The notes: generated from the sequence alone by a model not told the origin. DNA of 64,000 nt from Maratus speciosus (GCA_963932465.1 OZ010795.1:475158806-475222805), one strand, 5' to 3'. Counted from the stretch's first letter, positions 1 to 11,719 are shown. A program made the numbers and translations.

Positions 1-354
1 CATCTAAATGTGATTACATTTTGCCTCATTGGAGAATTTCACCAAGCGTCTCAAACTCAATGAATGAAAAATAATTGAATTATAACAGCTTTTTGCGGAA
101 AACATGAGTACCTTTTTAAAGCGTGACGTCATTTTCTGTTCAGTTTTTTCAGAAAGTTTATTTTGAATTTTATGAGAAAATGGCATCAATAAAGATAAGT
201 AAACATATTATTTTTCCTTTCTTTACAACAATGGAAGTAATCCAATTTCTACCATTTTGAAACAAATTCATCGAAAATTTTTAAATTTAAGTATAAAAAT
301 GGGGATATTTTAAAAAATAGCTAGTGCGGGCAAATCTATAAAGAAACAACATTC

Positions 355-358
<4 letters not shown>

Positions 359-389
<31 letters not shown>
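359..389. repeat. Poly(A) tract, about 31 bp
   Basis: An uninterrupted A run. The flanks show no convincing retroelement body or target duplication, so I cannot say whether it marks a retrotransposed insert. Confidence 0.9.
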
Positions 390-391
<2 letters not shown>

Positions 392-667
392 ATTATGAAA
401 TGGAAAGAATGGTTCAGAAAAAAGCTCAAGGTAGATGACTAAAAAAAGAAAGCCTTATCTTTCAAATATATAGAATTAAACTCGCAATGTTATCTCTATG
501 GGAAAATTTTGAGCCGACATTTCAGGCTGTTAGGGTTGACGAATATTTATGATTTTCAATACGCGCCGAGATTTTGGCATTACCGACATCCAGCTCATTT
601 TTTGTGTCGATGCGAGAAATACTTTGGACGCTATCGTGTTAACAAAAGTGTAATTTTTGTAGGGAAG

Positions 668-729
668 CCAGAGCTGTGCTCCGACAATTACGAAGGAGAA
701 TTCCGAAGCTGAGTGATCAGCCCCCTTAA
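668..729 (-). mobile_element. Terminal remnant of the TTAA (piggyBac-type) MITE family
   Basis: The end of this tract (GAAGCTGAGTGATCAGCCCC then CTTAA) nearly matches the terminal repeat of the complete MITE at 52331-52764 and stops at a TTAA (726-729). No partner terminus was seen upstream, so this is probably a truncated copy. The piggyBac assignment rests on the TTAA target and terminal G/C run only. Confidence 0.6.
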
Positions 730-1560
730 GTATTGATATCTCAGCTAATTACTGACGATTTTTTTTTTTTAAATCATTATCAACAATGCTTTTATGCTTC
801 TGCTACGATGGGTACCTCCAGCGCTCCTCAACGCCTATGCTGAATGCCGCAAATCTAAATTTGTGTGTAACAGACAAATGCGATTTTCGAAAAAACTATG
901 TGACCTAGGGTAAACGCTATAATTATCCTGCAAGGTTTAAATTAACCTCTACTACCTCTAATTTTTTCATAATTTTAGTTTCATTATATTCGGAATTAGA
1001 TGGGGGGAAACATATTTTTGCACTACATTTTCTATGATATCTCTGAAAATGTAATACTTAAAATTAAATTAAATGTATTTTTGAGTTCAGCGCTACGAAA
1101 GCTTTCACACGATACCCCACACGATATACAAAGAAAAGATTTTTTTTCCGAAGTAACTTAATTAGCCCCCTCTACATTTTCCCTAAAACTATTTGTAAAT
1201 GATTAATAATCTGTAAATATGTGGGCCAATAGTCTTTATTACTTCCCCCAATTTGAACTTTCCACGTTCCATAGTTCACGAGTAAAATGGCTGTGACAGA
1301 CAGACAGACACAGCAGTGTTTTTATAATGGTTCTGTTTTTACTTTTTAAGTACGGAACCCTAAAAATTAACCTATATTTCATTGTGCATTAAATTTTATT
1401 GTTTTTTCTATTTAATATAGTAATTGAATAGTGTATAAAATTTTTTCGAAAGAAATTCAAATATAATACCTATTGTCTTTTAAAATATGTAATTAGTTAA
1501 ACTGTACCATTTTTCACGATTTTAGTTTTCAATTTCGCTGCAGTTTCAGCAAGCAGTTAA
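730..1560. other. No recognisable gene; unassigned AT-rich DNA
   Basis: Short frames only. A CAGACAGACAGACAC-type run near 1298 resembles the GACAGACGG tracts of dispersed repeats elsewhere in the window and probably marks a degraded repeat end. Nothing else recognised. Confidence 0.5.
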
Positions 1561-2110
1561 AAAAAAGTTTATGATTTCAACTTACAGACTATCTATCTGT
1601 CGGTTCATCTAATTTTTGTGAAAAATATCTTAGTGTAATGCAATTTATGTTTCTATTTTAGGGTAATTTAGTCAGTTTAAAATCTACAGGTCTTTCTGAA
1701 AGACACATTGAAGGAAATTGTAGTGGCCTTTTAGAATTTTTAATAATGAAAACGCTTGCAAAGCATAACAAATCAGAAATTGTGCGTCAAACGTGCCGAA
1801 TGAGGAGCGTTCGTACTATAACTAGTTTTACAAATATTGGTGCAATAAACTGTTACATTCTTATGCAAAAATGCATAAATACAAAACTGATTACGATTAT
1901 ACATATTAAATTCAGTAATATGGAAACAATATGACTCCATTTTAAATATGACGCAATCACCCTGGCAACCTACAATCATTACCTATCATGGGATAACGTT
2001 GAATTAATTACATATGATAGGATTTAATAGACTGAAGAACACTTTTATTAATATCTTTTTTAAGTTTTGATTCGATTTTTATGAAATTTGAAATGACTCG
2101 ACAAAATTCT
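1560..2110 (+). repeat. Dispersed repeat, copy related to 19810-20010 and 21640-21730
   Basis: The first half (CTATCTATCTGTC, then TTTAGTCAGTTTAAAATC and a CTTTCTG..AGACAC segment) matches 19815-19960 in order. The part around 1780-1850 (GCGTCAAACGTG..CGTTCGTACTATAAC) matches 21655-21710. It is a composite of dispersed, apparently non-coding repeats; the class is not identified. Confidence 0.6.
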
Positions 2111-2223
2111 GCAACGGTGATATAGTATATTAAATTTCAAACCATTTGATGATTAAAAACATTTACGATACTCATCAGCGCACAACATAAATAAAAACTA
2201 TGTTAAAAACACATTAACAATAC

Positions 2224-2275
2224 ACCCAACGTTTCATGCTCTTTCTAATGAGCCATTATCAGGGGGGGGGGGATT
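2224..2275 (-). ncRNA. Degenerate hammerhead-like motif next to the Penelope element
   Basis: On the minus strand: CTGATAA, a GGCTC/GAGC stem, GAAAC, then GTTGGG, with CCC upstream able to pair with GGG downstream. This follows hammerhead order (CUGANGA, stem II, GAAA, stem III, NUH, stem I), but the G8 position reads A and stem II starts poorly. Penelope-like elements are known to carry hammerhead ribozymes in their terminal repeats, and this lies just 3' of the endonuclease. Probably inactive. Confidence 0.45.
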
Positions 2276-2448
2276 CTTGACCTCTACGGAGCAAAGCTGC
2301 GTACAACACAGTCACTGTCGCAACATCAAACTGAAAACATTTCTGTAACAAATCATTAAACATCAGAAACAATATTGCATAGGGTATGGCGCCATCTGTT
2401 GGTAGGCTATAGCACTATTATAAAAACCAGGAAAAACTGAAATTAACT

Positions 2449-3300
2449 TTACAAATGTATTTCTTTCAAAACATTTAACAAAACATTAGAAACCTGAAAT
2501 GAGATATTGTCATTAAATATTTCGCTTTTCCCCTCTCTCAGACTAATTTCTATAGATACTCGTGTAAGGGCTTTAAGAGGGTTGGAATATCTAGAAATAA
2601 TTTTTACATCATCAAAATGAACTGTCTTAATACTGCCTTTAAACGCTAATCTAGATAGAGCTGTAGACTGTCTATTGAATTTTAAATCCCTTTTATGTTC
2701 TTTAGGTCTTTCAAGCAGGCATCGTTTTGTCATGCCACTATATCGCTCACCCTCAAGAAAAGTGACACATATCGACAAAAGTAAGTTTCACAGGAGAGGC
2801 AAAAGAAAATTTGTTGAATAGAGCTGCTATGAAATGATATTGCAGCATTTAGCTCTGCATACAGGAATAAAAACGTGCATAAAAGCAAAAGCCCCTTAAG
2901 AATGAAGACGTATGATGTTGTTTAGAAAGTTGGGTAATTTTACCTCCGCACACAAGCCATCCCTCTTCTGTGGTCACAAATGGACATCTAGCGTAATAAA
3001 GGGATTATCCGTATAACTACACTTCTGAAACTGTTTGTGTAGCAAGATACACCTATGACAAACCTATTAGTGGAATAAAACGCAAAATGAATTTTTGCGA
3101 GATGTGTCGCTTTTCTTGCGGGTGAGCTAAACAAACCAGTATTGAGTTGCACAGGGATTTCATAAACACCAGAATGAAATAAAATTGTTAGACGATCTTG
3201 CTTTTCGGTAATAGCTGTAAACAGATTTTTTGAAGGGGAGGCAACAAGATGAATTTTGAATCTATTAAAAATTCTTCTTAATCTTTCAAACATTGTTGGA
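2449..3300 (-). pseudogene. Penelope GIY-YIG endonuclease domain and linker, degraded
   Basis: The minus strand first encodes a linker ending in SGVYEIP (about 3145-3165), the GIY half of the motif in this family. After a degraded interval a second frame (2449-2778) reads ERYSGMTKRCLLERPKEHKR, matching the YIG half, where the usual I is S, followed by the conserved arginine and KEHK region. This domain nicks the target DNA in Penelope-like elements. The two halves are in different frames about 300 bp apart, and the sequence between (2790-2990) has only weak family resemblance, so the gene is dead. Confidence 0.8.
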
Positions 3301-4233
3301 ATATAAGATATTTTTCTATAAATAGGACCGGTTAATTGAGCACATTGGTGAAAACTATTGAACTTCTCGATTCACTTATGAATAACCTGTGGATTATAAC
3401 CATGGTCAATTCCAATCTTGACAGTATGGTTCAGTTCATCTTCTAAAAATTCATCCGAACAAACAATATGTGCCCTCTTAATAAAAGAATTACAAGCAGA
3501 CATTTTGTAACCCCATGGGTTGAAGCAGTAACAAGAATAATGCTATCTATCTTCATTGATTTTCTAAAAACTCTTCTTTTAAGCGAAGAACCTGATTTTA
3601 TAACTAAAACATCTAAAAATGGGAGGGTGTCATTGACTTCATTTTCCATGGTAAATTTAATACTGTCATCAAGTTTATTTAATTTCTCAAAAAATTCTAC
3701 TAAAGCTGGTCTTCCTTCTTCCCATACTACAATAATGTCGTCAACGTATCTTAACCATAATCTAGATTTATGTTTGAAAGTGTTAAAAATAAATTCTTCC
3801 AATTGTCTAAACTTAAACTCAGCAAAAATACTTGATACAGGCGACTCCATCGTTGTACCCTTATCTTGTTTATAATATTTACCGTTAAAGTTGAATACAT
3901 TACTCTGGTTAGTTGAAATTTAACCCTGCTTCTAATGAGGTTTTAATATCTTGACTCAGGTTATTTAATTTATCTATAGACTGGTTAATAGTATTCGTAA
4001 CTTCGGAAATATTTATGGAGGGGGAAAAGTGAGACAATATCAAAACTGGCCGATATAGTATTATCGTTAATTTCCACATCTGCAACCCGGTCAATAAATT
4101 CTTCAGTAGAAGAAATGGAAAACTTTAAAAACGGAATAATCATTTTTAGAAAACTAGCATAAGCTTTTTTAACATAATAAAGTGGACCTTTAGTCCAAGG
4201 GAAATGTACCAAGAAAAGGGGGTTACCTTGCAA
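3301..4233 (-). pseudogene. Penelope-type reverse transcriptase fragment
   Basis: The enzyme would copy element RNA into DNA at the target site. Fragments on the minus strand carry SFDIVSLF (about 4021-4047, palm motif A), a SPVSSIFAEF segment (about 3815-3845), the catalytic YVDD box (3737-3748) and LPFLDVLV (about 3600-3630), in the order usual for this family. Residues encoded at 3320-3440 (SDEFLEDELNHTVKIGIDHG type) continue towards the linker. The amino-terminal part is missing; a related N-terminal piece lies at 19430-19650. At least two frame changes occur, near 3900-4000 and near 3480-3560. The catalytic aspartates are present but the frame is not continuous. Confidence 0.85.
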
Positions 4234-4646
4234 AAGGTCGGGTAGAAGATTTTATTTTTTTAATTTGTTTATAATGATGCCAACATGGAAAAACCAAGTT
4301 TTCTAACAAAATTTTTTAAGCTAAATTTTCTGTGGCCGAAAAATAACAAAATTTTGGGACATTTTTTGATTTTTTGGAAATATCTCGAGACTCGTTTCCG
4401 TAGCATATTATTTGTCAGTTACAATATTAAAGAAGATAAAATTCTCTACAGCTTTCATATTCACAACTTTTTTATGCACTCAATAGCAAGCGCAGTACGC
4501 CATTTCAAAAGTAGGACAATTTTTTCAATTTTCTTAAAAACCATGAAAAACGCAGTTCTGCCCCGATTATTCAAATGTTTCCCACGAATTTAATCGTGTA
4601 TGTCATTTTCTATATATTAGTAGCAGTAAATTATTTGTTTCAGGGC
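4187..4646 (+). repeat. 450-bp block shared with 18985-19430
   Basis: Includes AAAGGTCGGGTAGAAG, AATGATGCCAACATGG, TATCTCGAGACTCGTTTCCG and TTTAATCGTGTATG, all found in reverse complement at 18985-19430. In both places the block abuts a Penelope coding fragment, but in opposite orientation relative to that coding sequence. No function recognised. Confidence 0.8.
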
Positions 4647-4649
4647 TAA

Positions 4650-6540
4650 AATTAGCCTTTTTTTGCACCCGTGGCAAACATGGATTTTGGCGCCCCCCCC
4701 CCCCCCTTTTAAAAAGAAAATTTACCAGGGGAATTTTAATAAATCTCTAATAGTCGGATTTTGAAAAGTTTAAGTGTGTAATCATTAAATACGTAATGCT
4801 GAACTACGTAATCAGCTTTACCAAATATTGATTCATTAAAACCTTGAAAACCGAAATATATTCAGCTTTAAACAGGTTTCCATCTTAGCAGGTATAATTG
4901 TTCATATTCTTTCTCTTAAAAAATATATACTCTTTTTCAAAGACCGAATTTCGTATATACAGGTTTCATTTTCAAAGATTTTACGGTACGTTGTCGTATT
5001 GAGGCGTTTAAAGTCACAGTTATATGAATTATGGGACTAAATTAGTCACACGATGACATTCGCAAGGTAATATTAAACCTATGGGAGCGTTCTTGACAAA
5101 TATCTCGCTCGCATTTTGTTACTTTTAAGTAACTTTTTCATGGGATATCTGAGATCAATATCTAATGTTGTGCTTTTGTACTTTTTCGGGTTTGGCTGCT
5201 TTTTTTTCTAAAATATATTCGGACACTTTCATTTTTGGAAAACTGTTTGGAACCCGTTCTGAAATTTAAAGTATCCTGTTTGAGCTTTAAAGCAATTAAT
5301 AGATAATCTTAAAGTTTTATATATTTTTGCATGCTAAAATGATATATTTATTGATATAAGTGTTAAAAAAGGTTTAAAACTAATGTTTTAAATATTTTTT
5401 ATAAAACTAGTGGTCTCAAATATTTTATTAACAGAATTTATAAATTTTACAAGACATAAATGCATAACATTAGTTAGTGAAATAATCTGGTGTCATTTTT
5501 ATTGTAGCTACTTTATAAGGTAAAAGTATTTCTTACATAAAAGATGTTTATCTTTTGAGTCCCCTCTTTTATATGGAACTACAATTCAATGTTTGCTATC
5601 TTTAAAACAGTAAAACATTAAAACATATATTATCAATAATTGGTAAATAAAATATACCATTGTAGTGGGGAATAAAATATTGTTTTCGCAAATTTTCATA
5701 CCTGGGTGATTTTCAAAAAAAGTGTCATTTTTACTGTCCTTTCACATTTGCACAGAAAAATAGTTAAATATCATAATTGTCTGAGCGAAGCGAAGGCTAA
5801 TACTCAGCAAAACATACAGCTACGATGGATATTAACGCCATGTCTTACTAAATAAAAAGCCTAATAAAAACCTTTCGTCAAGCATAATTCAAAAAATATT
5901 TGTCGGATTTCGTTTCTGATTGCACCAGAGGGTACCTATGAGGGTCGCCTACTGAATGCACATACTATGAAAAATAAGTTCCAAACCATTTAAAAATTAT
6001 ACAGAAAAAACTGATAAAAAAGCACAATTTATCTGCATACGTCACAGAAATTTGGTGTGCGTCACTTTCACCGGTTGATGTTTTCGTAGACAACTGGTTT
6101 GAACACATGGAGCAAATAATAAAAAAAAAAAATACGCACGCAGTAATATTGAAGTGCCATAAAACATATTTAAATTTAATCAAACAGGAAAATAAATCTG
6201 TTTGTTTTTCCATTTAAAAGAAAAAAGGCATAAAAACTTTGATTTGAGATTTTGCGATAATCCCTCAATAGCATTTTTTAATCGCCAAAAGCATATTTTA
6301 TATTTCGCGTGTGAAAATTAGAAACAATTATATGATGTTTAATAAAATATTTTGCTTTATGGAATCATTTCTTCTTATTTGCTTCTTATTTTCTTTTTTA
6401 CATGCTTTCTTTTAACTTACAATTATATTTGTCTGTTGCACTTAAATATTGTGATTCATTTTTCACCCACTTCCTGTTGATATAGAGTTTTGAAATTTGG
6501 AATATATATGTATTCCTGTGGGCAATATATCAATTGGACA
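4650..6540. other. No gene recognised
   Basis: AT-rich DNA with a C run at about 4685-4707 and short frames without family features. I see no inverted termini or tandem repeats by eye. Confidence 0.5.
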
Positions 6541-6555
6541 TTTCAAAATTCGATC

Positions 6556-6607
6556 CCTAAGGGGGCAAGGGTGTGTGTGGTGTGTGTGTGTGCGTGGGGG
6601 GGGGGTG
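6556..6607. repeat. GT/G-rich simple sequence
   Basis: A GTGTGTGT-type run followed by a run of G. Simple sequence only. Confidence 0.85.
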
Positions 6608-6679
6608 AATTACTTAATGGTTACGTTTGATTTTCTATAGAGAAATCAGCATTAGCTTCAACAATGAGTATTTGCTGAA

Positions 6680-6830
6680 AAGTAGTACTAATGACAGGGT
6701 TACTACTATATCGCCAAACTTTGGCCAACGTGGCGAAATATCACTCAATTTGGCGTCAAAAAAGTTTCTATATATGAAGCCAACTTGGAGATAGCTGGCT
6801 AACTTGGCAAAATTCCTATTTAAATCCATT
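6680..6830. repeat. TTGGCG/CGCCAA-rich dispersed repeat
   Basis: Repeated TTGGC/GCCAA motifs in the setting GGGTTACTAC..ATCGCCAAACTTTGG and AGCCAACTTGGAGATAGC. Close relatives occur inverted at 44100-44210 and in altered form at 26340-26500. The termini are not clear. Confidence 0.55.
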
Positions 6831-7264
6831 TATCTTCCATAATTGAACTCACCAAATTAAATTTAAACTCCGTGCATTTAAGGATGTTTTCAAGACTTTT
6901 CTAATATTTAGTGGATTTAAAAAACATATTTTCTAAATTTTTGTGAATTTTAATGAAAGCATGATTTTCAGAAAAAAAAAATTCATTATATTAATTTCTT
7001 TTTAGTCTTTAAAAACGAAATTGGTACATTTCCTGCATAAGGGCCTTGGCGAGGTAGATAAAACGGGTTTGGCGAGACAAGTAAGCTTTTTATGCGTATT
7101 TTCGTGCAACTTATTCATTGTTTCATATATTCAAGCATTTTTTAAAGATTTGTGCAACTTATTTTGTGTTAGCAAACAACTTAACTATTTTTATATACAA
7201 ACAAAAGTAAATTGTATATAAAAAGCAATTATATTATATATATAAATAAAATGTTTATATTTAT

Positions 7265-7812
7265 GGCACAGATGCCATAAACGCACCGGGTTTGGCGTGA
7301 TTTTTTTATGCCAATTTGGCGAAAACGTCGTTTTCGAATACCAGTTACATATAGCGTGCTATAATAGTACGTTATTTTTTATTTTAATATGAAAACAAAA
7401 TAAAGTGATAAGCAAAACATTTTCTATTATTTTTAAAAGGAAATAACAATCAATAAATGATATACTTATAGAACAAAACAATTTATAATAGCGTTATATA
7501 TGGTTACATCAGTGGCGGCCCGTGACTGGCATTTTGGAGGGCACTAAATCCATAGCTGCCAAATTTATTCTTCTCTTACCAGTATTGTTTTAAAAGAAAT
7601 CATTGCCATATTTGTTGGCAGAATATTCGACCATTAAATAATGTAATCTTTTTCTTTCAAAAAATAATGATAAGAAAAGAATAATAATGTCCGCCATACA
7701 TTTAGTGCCCCAAAATATGACAGTCACGAGCAGCCACTAGTTACCATGTCAGGCAAAGTTACGCCACTTTGGCGCCAATTAGGTACCGCGGTGCGTATAT
7801 GACATCTGTGCC
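7265..7812. mobile_element. GGCACAG-ended inverted-repeat element (hAT-like), split by another MITE
   Basis: Left end GGCACAGATG..CGCACC and right end GGTGCG..CATCTGTGCC are inverted. The 8 bp on either side (ATATTTAT at 7257-7264, ATATTTAC at 7813-7820) match at 7 of 8, which suggests an 8-bp target duplication as made by hAT transposases. A second copy at 42720-42926 has the same ends and another 7/8 duplication. There is no coding capacity. Confidence 0.75.
7510..7738. mobile_element. hAT-type MITE nested in the GGCACAG element
   Basis: Inverted ends: CAGTGGCGGCCCGTGACTG on the left, and on the right CAGTCACGAGCAGCCACT, followed inward by matching TTTTGG and GGGCACTAAAT segments. CAGTGGCGG-type termini are common in animal hAT elements. 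The flanks GGTTACAT and AGTTACCAT look like a slightly changed 8-bp duplication. Confidence 0.75.
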
Positions 7813-8175
7813 ATATTTACTTGTTAAAATAAGCATAAACGTTCATCAGGTTTGTTTTCATAGCTATTTATATTTTTTTGCAACAAATCTCACTTTTTGA
7901 GGCGAAACTGCACAAAGATTGAAAAAAAAAACAAACTAAAAAACGGGAAGTCTGTTTTTTCAGAATTTAGTGTCACCCTCGATGAAAATAAAATATATAA
8001 ATATGGATAGTACAAAACATATTTCAGTTTTAAGACTTAAAACACACGCTTTTATTTTGTACATTATGGCGTCATCCGCATCCGCTGAAGAATTCTTCAT
8101 CTACGATAAAGTCTTAAACAACTTCACCAGTAAAATACGCATAGGACGTCACTATCGCTAAATAATACACAAACC

Positions 8176-8202
8176 AAAAAAAAAAAAAAAAAAAAAAAAA
8201 AG
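8176..8202. repeat. Poly(A) tract
   Basis: About 27 consecutive A after ACACAAACC. No retroelement body was recognised upstream. Confidence 0.85.
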
Positions 8203-8917
8203 ATGTCATTCAAGAAACTGTACAAAAATATTGGCTACCTCATAATTCATATGCTCTCATTTGTTTGTAATATTAATATAGATTAAAATTAAATTTTGAA
8301 AAAGAAATCATTCATTGATATGTTTTCAAAATAACACGTATTTTAATTACATTTTTTTTAAGTTGTTAAGGGAACCAGGGAACAAAAAGGTATAATTACT
8401 ATTTTCCACCTATTTTCCCCCTACTTTCTACAGAAATGGAGTACTTGAGTTGCCAAAATTAAACAAATGGCGCAAAAAATTACAAAAAAAATTAATATTC
8501 CAAATATAAATTGAGATGCAGTTTTCAAACAAATTGCACTGAAAAGTATTTTTTCTCCCCAATATGACGGTATAAAAATTGAAAATGTGCGATGTTTAGA
8601 AGTTAAAAATCTTAAAATAGTAGAATAGAGCAGATTAAATTAAATTGAAGTTAAATTGCAGTACAGTATTTTGTACTACTTAGTTATCCCGTCGACCAAA
8701 AATCTATCGCCAAACTATAAGATTGAATGCCAATAATGGTTGATCGTAAATGTCGCATTCTAAGTACCTTATTACCATGCATTTAATGCTTTTCATGGTA
8801 CTTCGCTGTTATATGGACTTTGGCGCTGTTGTAAAAAGCACGCAATTCGGGGTTAAGAAAGTGAGATTTTTTACCAAATGACTATGAAAATAAAACAGAA
8901 TAAGTATTATACGGGTA

Positions 8918-8930
8918 TATATATATATAT

Positions 8931-8967
<37 letters not shown>

Positions 8968-8975
8968 CATACATA
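8918..8975. repeat. (TA)n/(CATA)n microsatellite at the Tigger insertion point
   Basis: A TA dinucleotide run passing into CATA repeats, ending at the TA used as target by the neighbouring Tigger element. Confidence 0.9.
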
Positions 8976-11719
8976 CAGTAAAACCTCCATAACGGACACT
9001 CCCGAATAGCGGACATTTCTATTTAACGGATAGTTTTTCAATCCCCACTCCCAAAACCTAAATTTTTGTATGTTTAACCTCTGAATAACGGACATTCCGA
9101 ATAGCGGACAGTAATTTTGGAGATAAAGGATGAAAATTTATTTTTTAACGAGAAAAAAGTGGAAAAAAAGTAAAAAGCTTCTAAATTTATCAGGGCAATG
9201 TGTCACAAATTTTGTAATCACATATAAATGTACAGGGTGGGCTGGGAAAAATCTCCTCCCCGCCTCGCGTGCACGTCGGAGAAAGAAAACGTTCCTCCTT
9301 AAAATATTTAGGATTTTCTGCTGATTAATGTTCAGAATTACATATTTCTTGATAAGCAGAATTTCATAATACACACATCATTTTTTCTTTCGTTTTAAAT
9401 GGGCGTAACATAACTTCGTTGAGAATTAGCATGAAGCGTCAGGGTAGATAATACGCTGACTAGTATTTTTGTTTCATTGTACCCAAGCTCAAATAGTTTT
9501 TCGGATAACCTTATACAGTGTCAAGAAACAAAGAAAAAAAAATCGTTTTAGTAGGGCTCGTTTGTAAAATTCAAAAAGTAATTAACTGGATTTCATCATT
9601 GCATAACATAGAAGAGAGAAATCAGAGACGTCACATGGCGTCATATTATCCGAGCCGAAAAAAAAAATCACTGAAAACCTAACATACGATTTTATTTATT
9701 TATTTTTACTCGTTTATAAAGCAAAGAAAAATAGTTACTCTATTTTTTTTTTTATTTTTTAATTGGGAAATTGCATACTGATTTTTTGGCAGCGAGAATT
9801 AAAGGTACCAAGAATACAACGAGAGCAGGGGAAAAAAACTACTTTGCAATGTCGATATTTGTTTGATTATTGTTTTTGTGATTAAAATTTCGAGAATGGC
9901 CCAAAAAAGAAAACGATTAACTTTAAAAGAAAAATTTGAAATTATAAATGTATCTTTGAAAGAGAAATTGACTTTGCATATACTTTCTGAACATTTTAAA
10001 ATAGATAAAACATAAGTGGGAGATATTTTATGGAATAAAGGAGAATTTGTTGATTACTAACTCTAACGAGAACACCAAAAATGTGAAATTGCGGAAGACT
10101 AATTCCATTCAGATTCTTTAATTCTGAATTGGTTTACTGCAGTTCGTTCAAAACACATTCCTATCAGTGGGTCTTTCATTCAGGTAAAGGCTTTAAAAGT
10201 CGCTAAAGAACTCGCATTACATGATTTTAAGACTTTGAGTGGGTGAGTGGAAAAGTTCCGATCTCGATCTTTAGAACTAATACACACAACATCTCTTTCA
10301 AAACAATATGTGGAGAAGCAAAATCTGTAGATCTTAAAAGCGTAGAGGCTTGGCATGAACGATTGCAATCAATTTGTGAAGGTTATGAGGAGAAAAACAT
10401 TTTTAATGCCGATGAAACCGGACAGTTTTTTAGATTTTTTCCGAAAAAGACTTTGTGTTTTAAAAAGGATGACTGTACCGGCGGAAAAATGTCAAAAGAG
10501 CGACTCATTATTTTAACTATGTTGCAATGTGTTAAGAGAATTTGAAATCCCTCTTATTATTTGAAATTCTCTGAAACCCAGGTGTTTCCTAAAGAACATT
10601 CAATTTAATAAATTTGGTATTGTGTGGAGAGCGAATAAGAAAGCTTAGATGACCAGTTCTTTAATGATCGAATGGTTAACTACCTTTGATAATAGGATGA
10701 AAAAAACAACAAAGAAAAGTTCTCTTATTTTTGGATAATTCATGTTCTCATCCAAAACATTTGAAATTCGACAATGTTAAACTTGTGTTTTTTAACCCAA
10801 ATACAACTTCAGTATACCAATCACTTGATCAAGGCGTAATATACAATTTTAAAGCCTGGTACACATAGCTTTCATTACGCCACATTCTTTCAAAGTTAGA
10901 TACTATGAAAACACTTGAGAACTGCCTAAAATTAACTAATGCTCTCGATGCTATAATTTGGATTTCCTCATCTGTAAAAAACATAAAACTGGAAAGCGCA
11001 CGACAATGTTTCAGAAAAGCAGGCTTTATATTAAAAGAAAATGAAACACACATTTCCGACTCAAATGAAGAATTAAGCGAAATAAGTGAATTAATGAAAT
11101 GTATCAGGAGGGAAGAAATTGCCAAAAATTTCATTAATATTGATGATGAATTACTTACTGAAGAAGAATCAGTTGATGTATGCGATTACCTTCCTTCAGA
11201 ATTTTCAACAAAAGCTGACTCTGTTAGTGATGATGAGACAGATACTGAAACTTGAGATGCTTTTTTTTCGTGCAATATCGAGAATTTCCAATTTAGTTAG
11301 TTTCCAAACTAACTAGTTTGGAACTAACTAGTATTTCCAGTGTAGTTTTCAGAGTTACACAATTTTTTTGTAAAAAAAAAAAAAGATTATTCAGAAGGAT
11401 TAAACTACTGACAGGTTTAAAACTTCACATTGAAAAACAAATTACACGTAATCGCAAGCAAAAGCAAACTTTTGTAGCGGATTTTTTTCACAAGATTGTA
11501 CTAAACAGTGGATAAACGTATGCACAATTTTATTTTACTTTTATTGCTTAAAAAAATACTTTTAATTTCTGATTAATCATATAATAGAAGTTTTAGGACA
11601 TATGAAAGTTAATTAATGAAACATTAAGCATTTCTTAGAAATTTTTGAATCTGTGAGATTTTCTGAATAGCGGACAGTTTCCGTGCTCCCGAAGTGTCCG
11701 TTATTTAGAGGTTTTACTG
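8976..11719 (+). mobile_element. Tigger/pogo-type DNA transposon, full length but inactive
   Basis: Both ends read CAGTAAAACCTC in inverted orientation, followed by AACGGACAC/GTGTCCGTT and AGCGGACA/TGTCCGCTATT segments. TA dinucleotides flank both sides (8974-8975 and 11720-11721). At 2744 bp, with one transposase gene on the plus strand, the layout is that of the pogo/Tigger branch of Tc1/mariner. The transposase is disrupted by several stops and frameshifts. Confidence 0.95.
9896..11515 (+). pseudogene. Tigger/pogo transposase (CENP-B-like), frameshifted
   Basis: The natural start is probably the ATG at 9896, giving MAQKRKRLTLKEKFEIINVS, a pipsqueak/CENP-B N-terminal helix-turn-helix, ended by TAA at 10013-10015. 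A second frame (about 10243-10545) contains HNISFKTICGEAKSVD, the end of the DNA-binding region, then NADETG with the first catalytic Asp (10411-10413) and GGKMSKER. A third frame holds LLFLDNSCSHP with the second Asp (10736-10738) and FFNPNTTS..QSLDQGVI around 10790-10840. A C-terminal acidic region follows at 10905-11255 and a basic tail near 11380-11515. Length and domain order fit a transposase of roughly 500 residues. It cannot be expressed as one protein. Confidence 0.9.

Larger units (their letters stand above)
2210..4646 (-). mobile_element. Penelope-like retroelement, broken copy
   Basis: On the minus strand, in order: a block shared with 18985-19430, a reverse transcriptase core, a linker, a GIY-YIG endonuclease region, and a hammerhead-like motif. 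That gene order (RT then GIY-YIG in one polyprotein) is specific to Penelope-like elements. Stops and frameshifts divide it into at least four frames, so it is inactive. No clean target duplication was found, in keeping with the variable ends of this class. Confidence 0.85.

Noticed and set aside
2172..2210. Second hammerhead core (CTGATGA on the minus strand)
   Set aside because: No GAAA with a matching stem II follows at the needed distance.
3468..3875. 135-codon plus-strand frame
   Set aside because: It is antisense to the Penelope reverse transcriptase palm region.
9138..9374. Minus-strand frame in the Tigger 5' region
   Set aside because: It lies opposite the element's untranslated region and has no family features.
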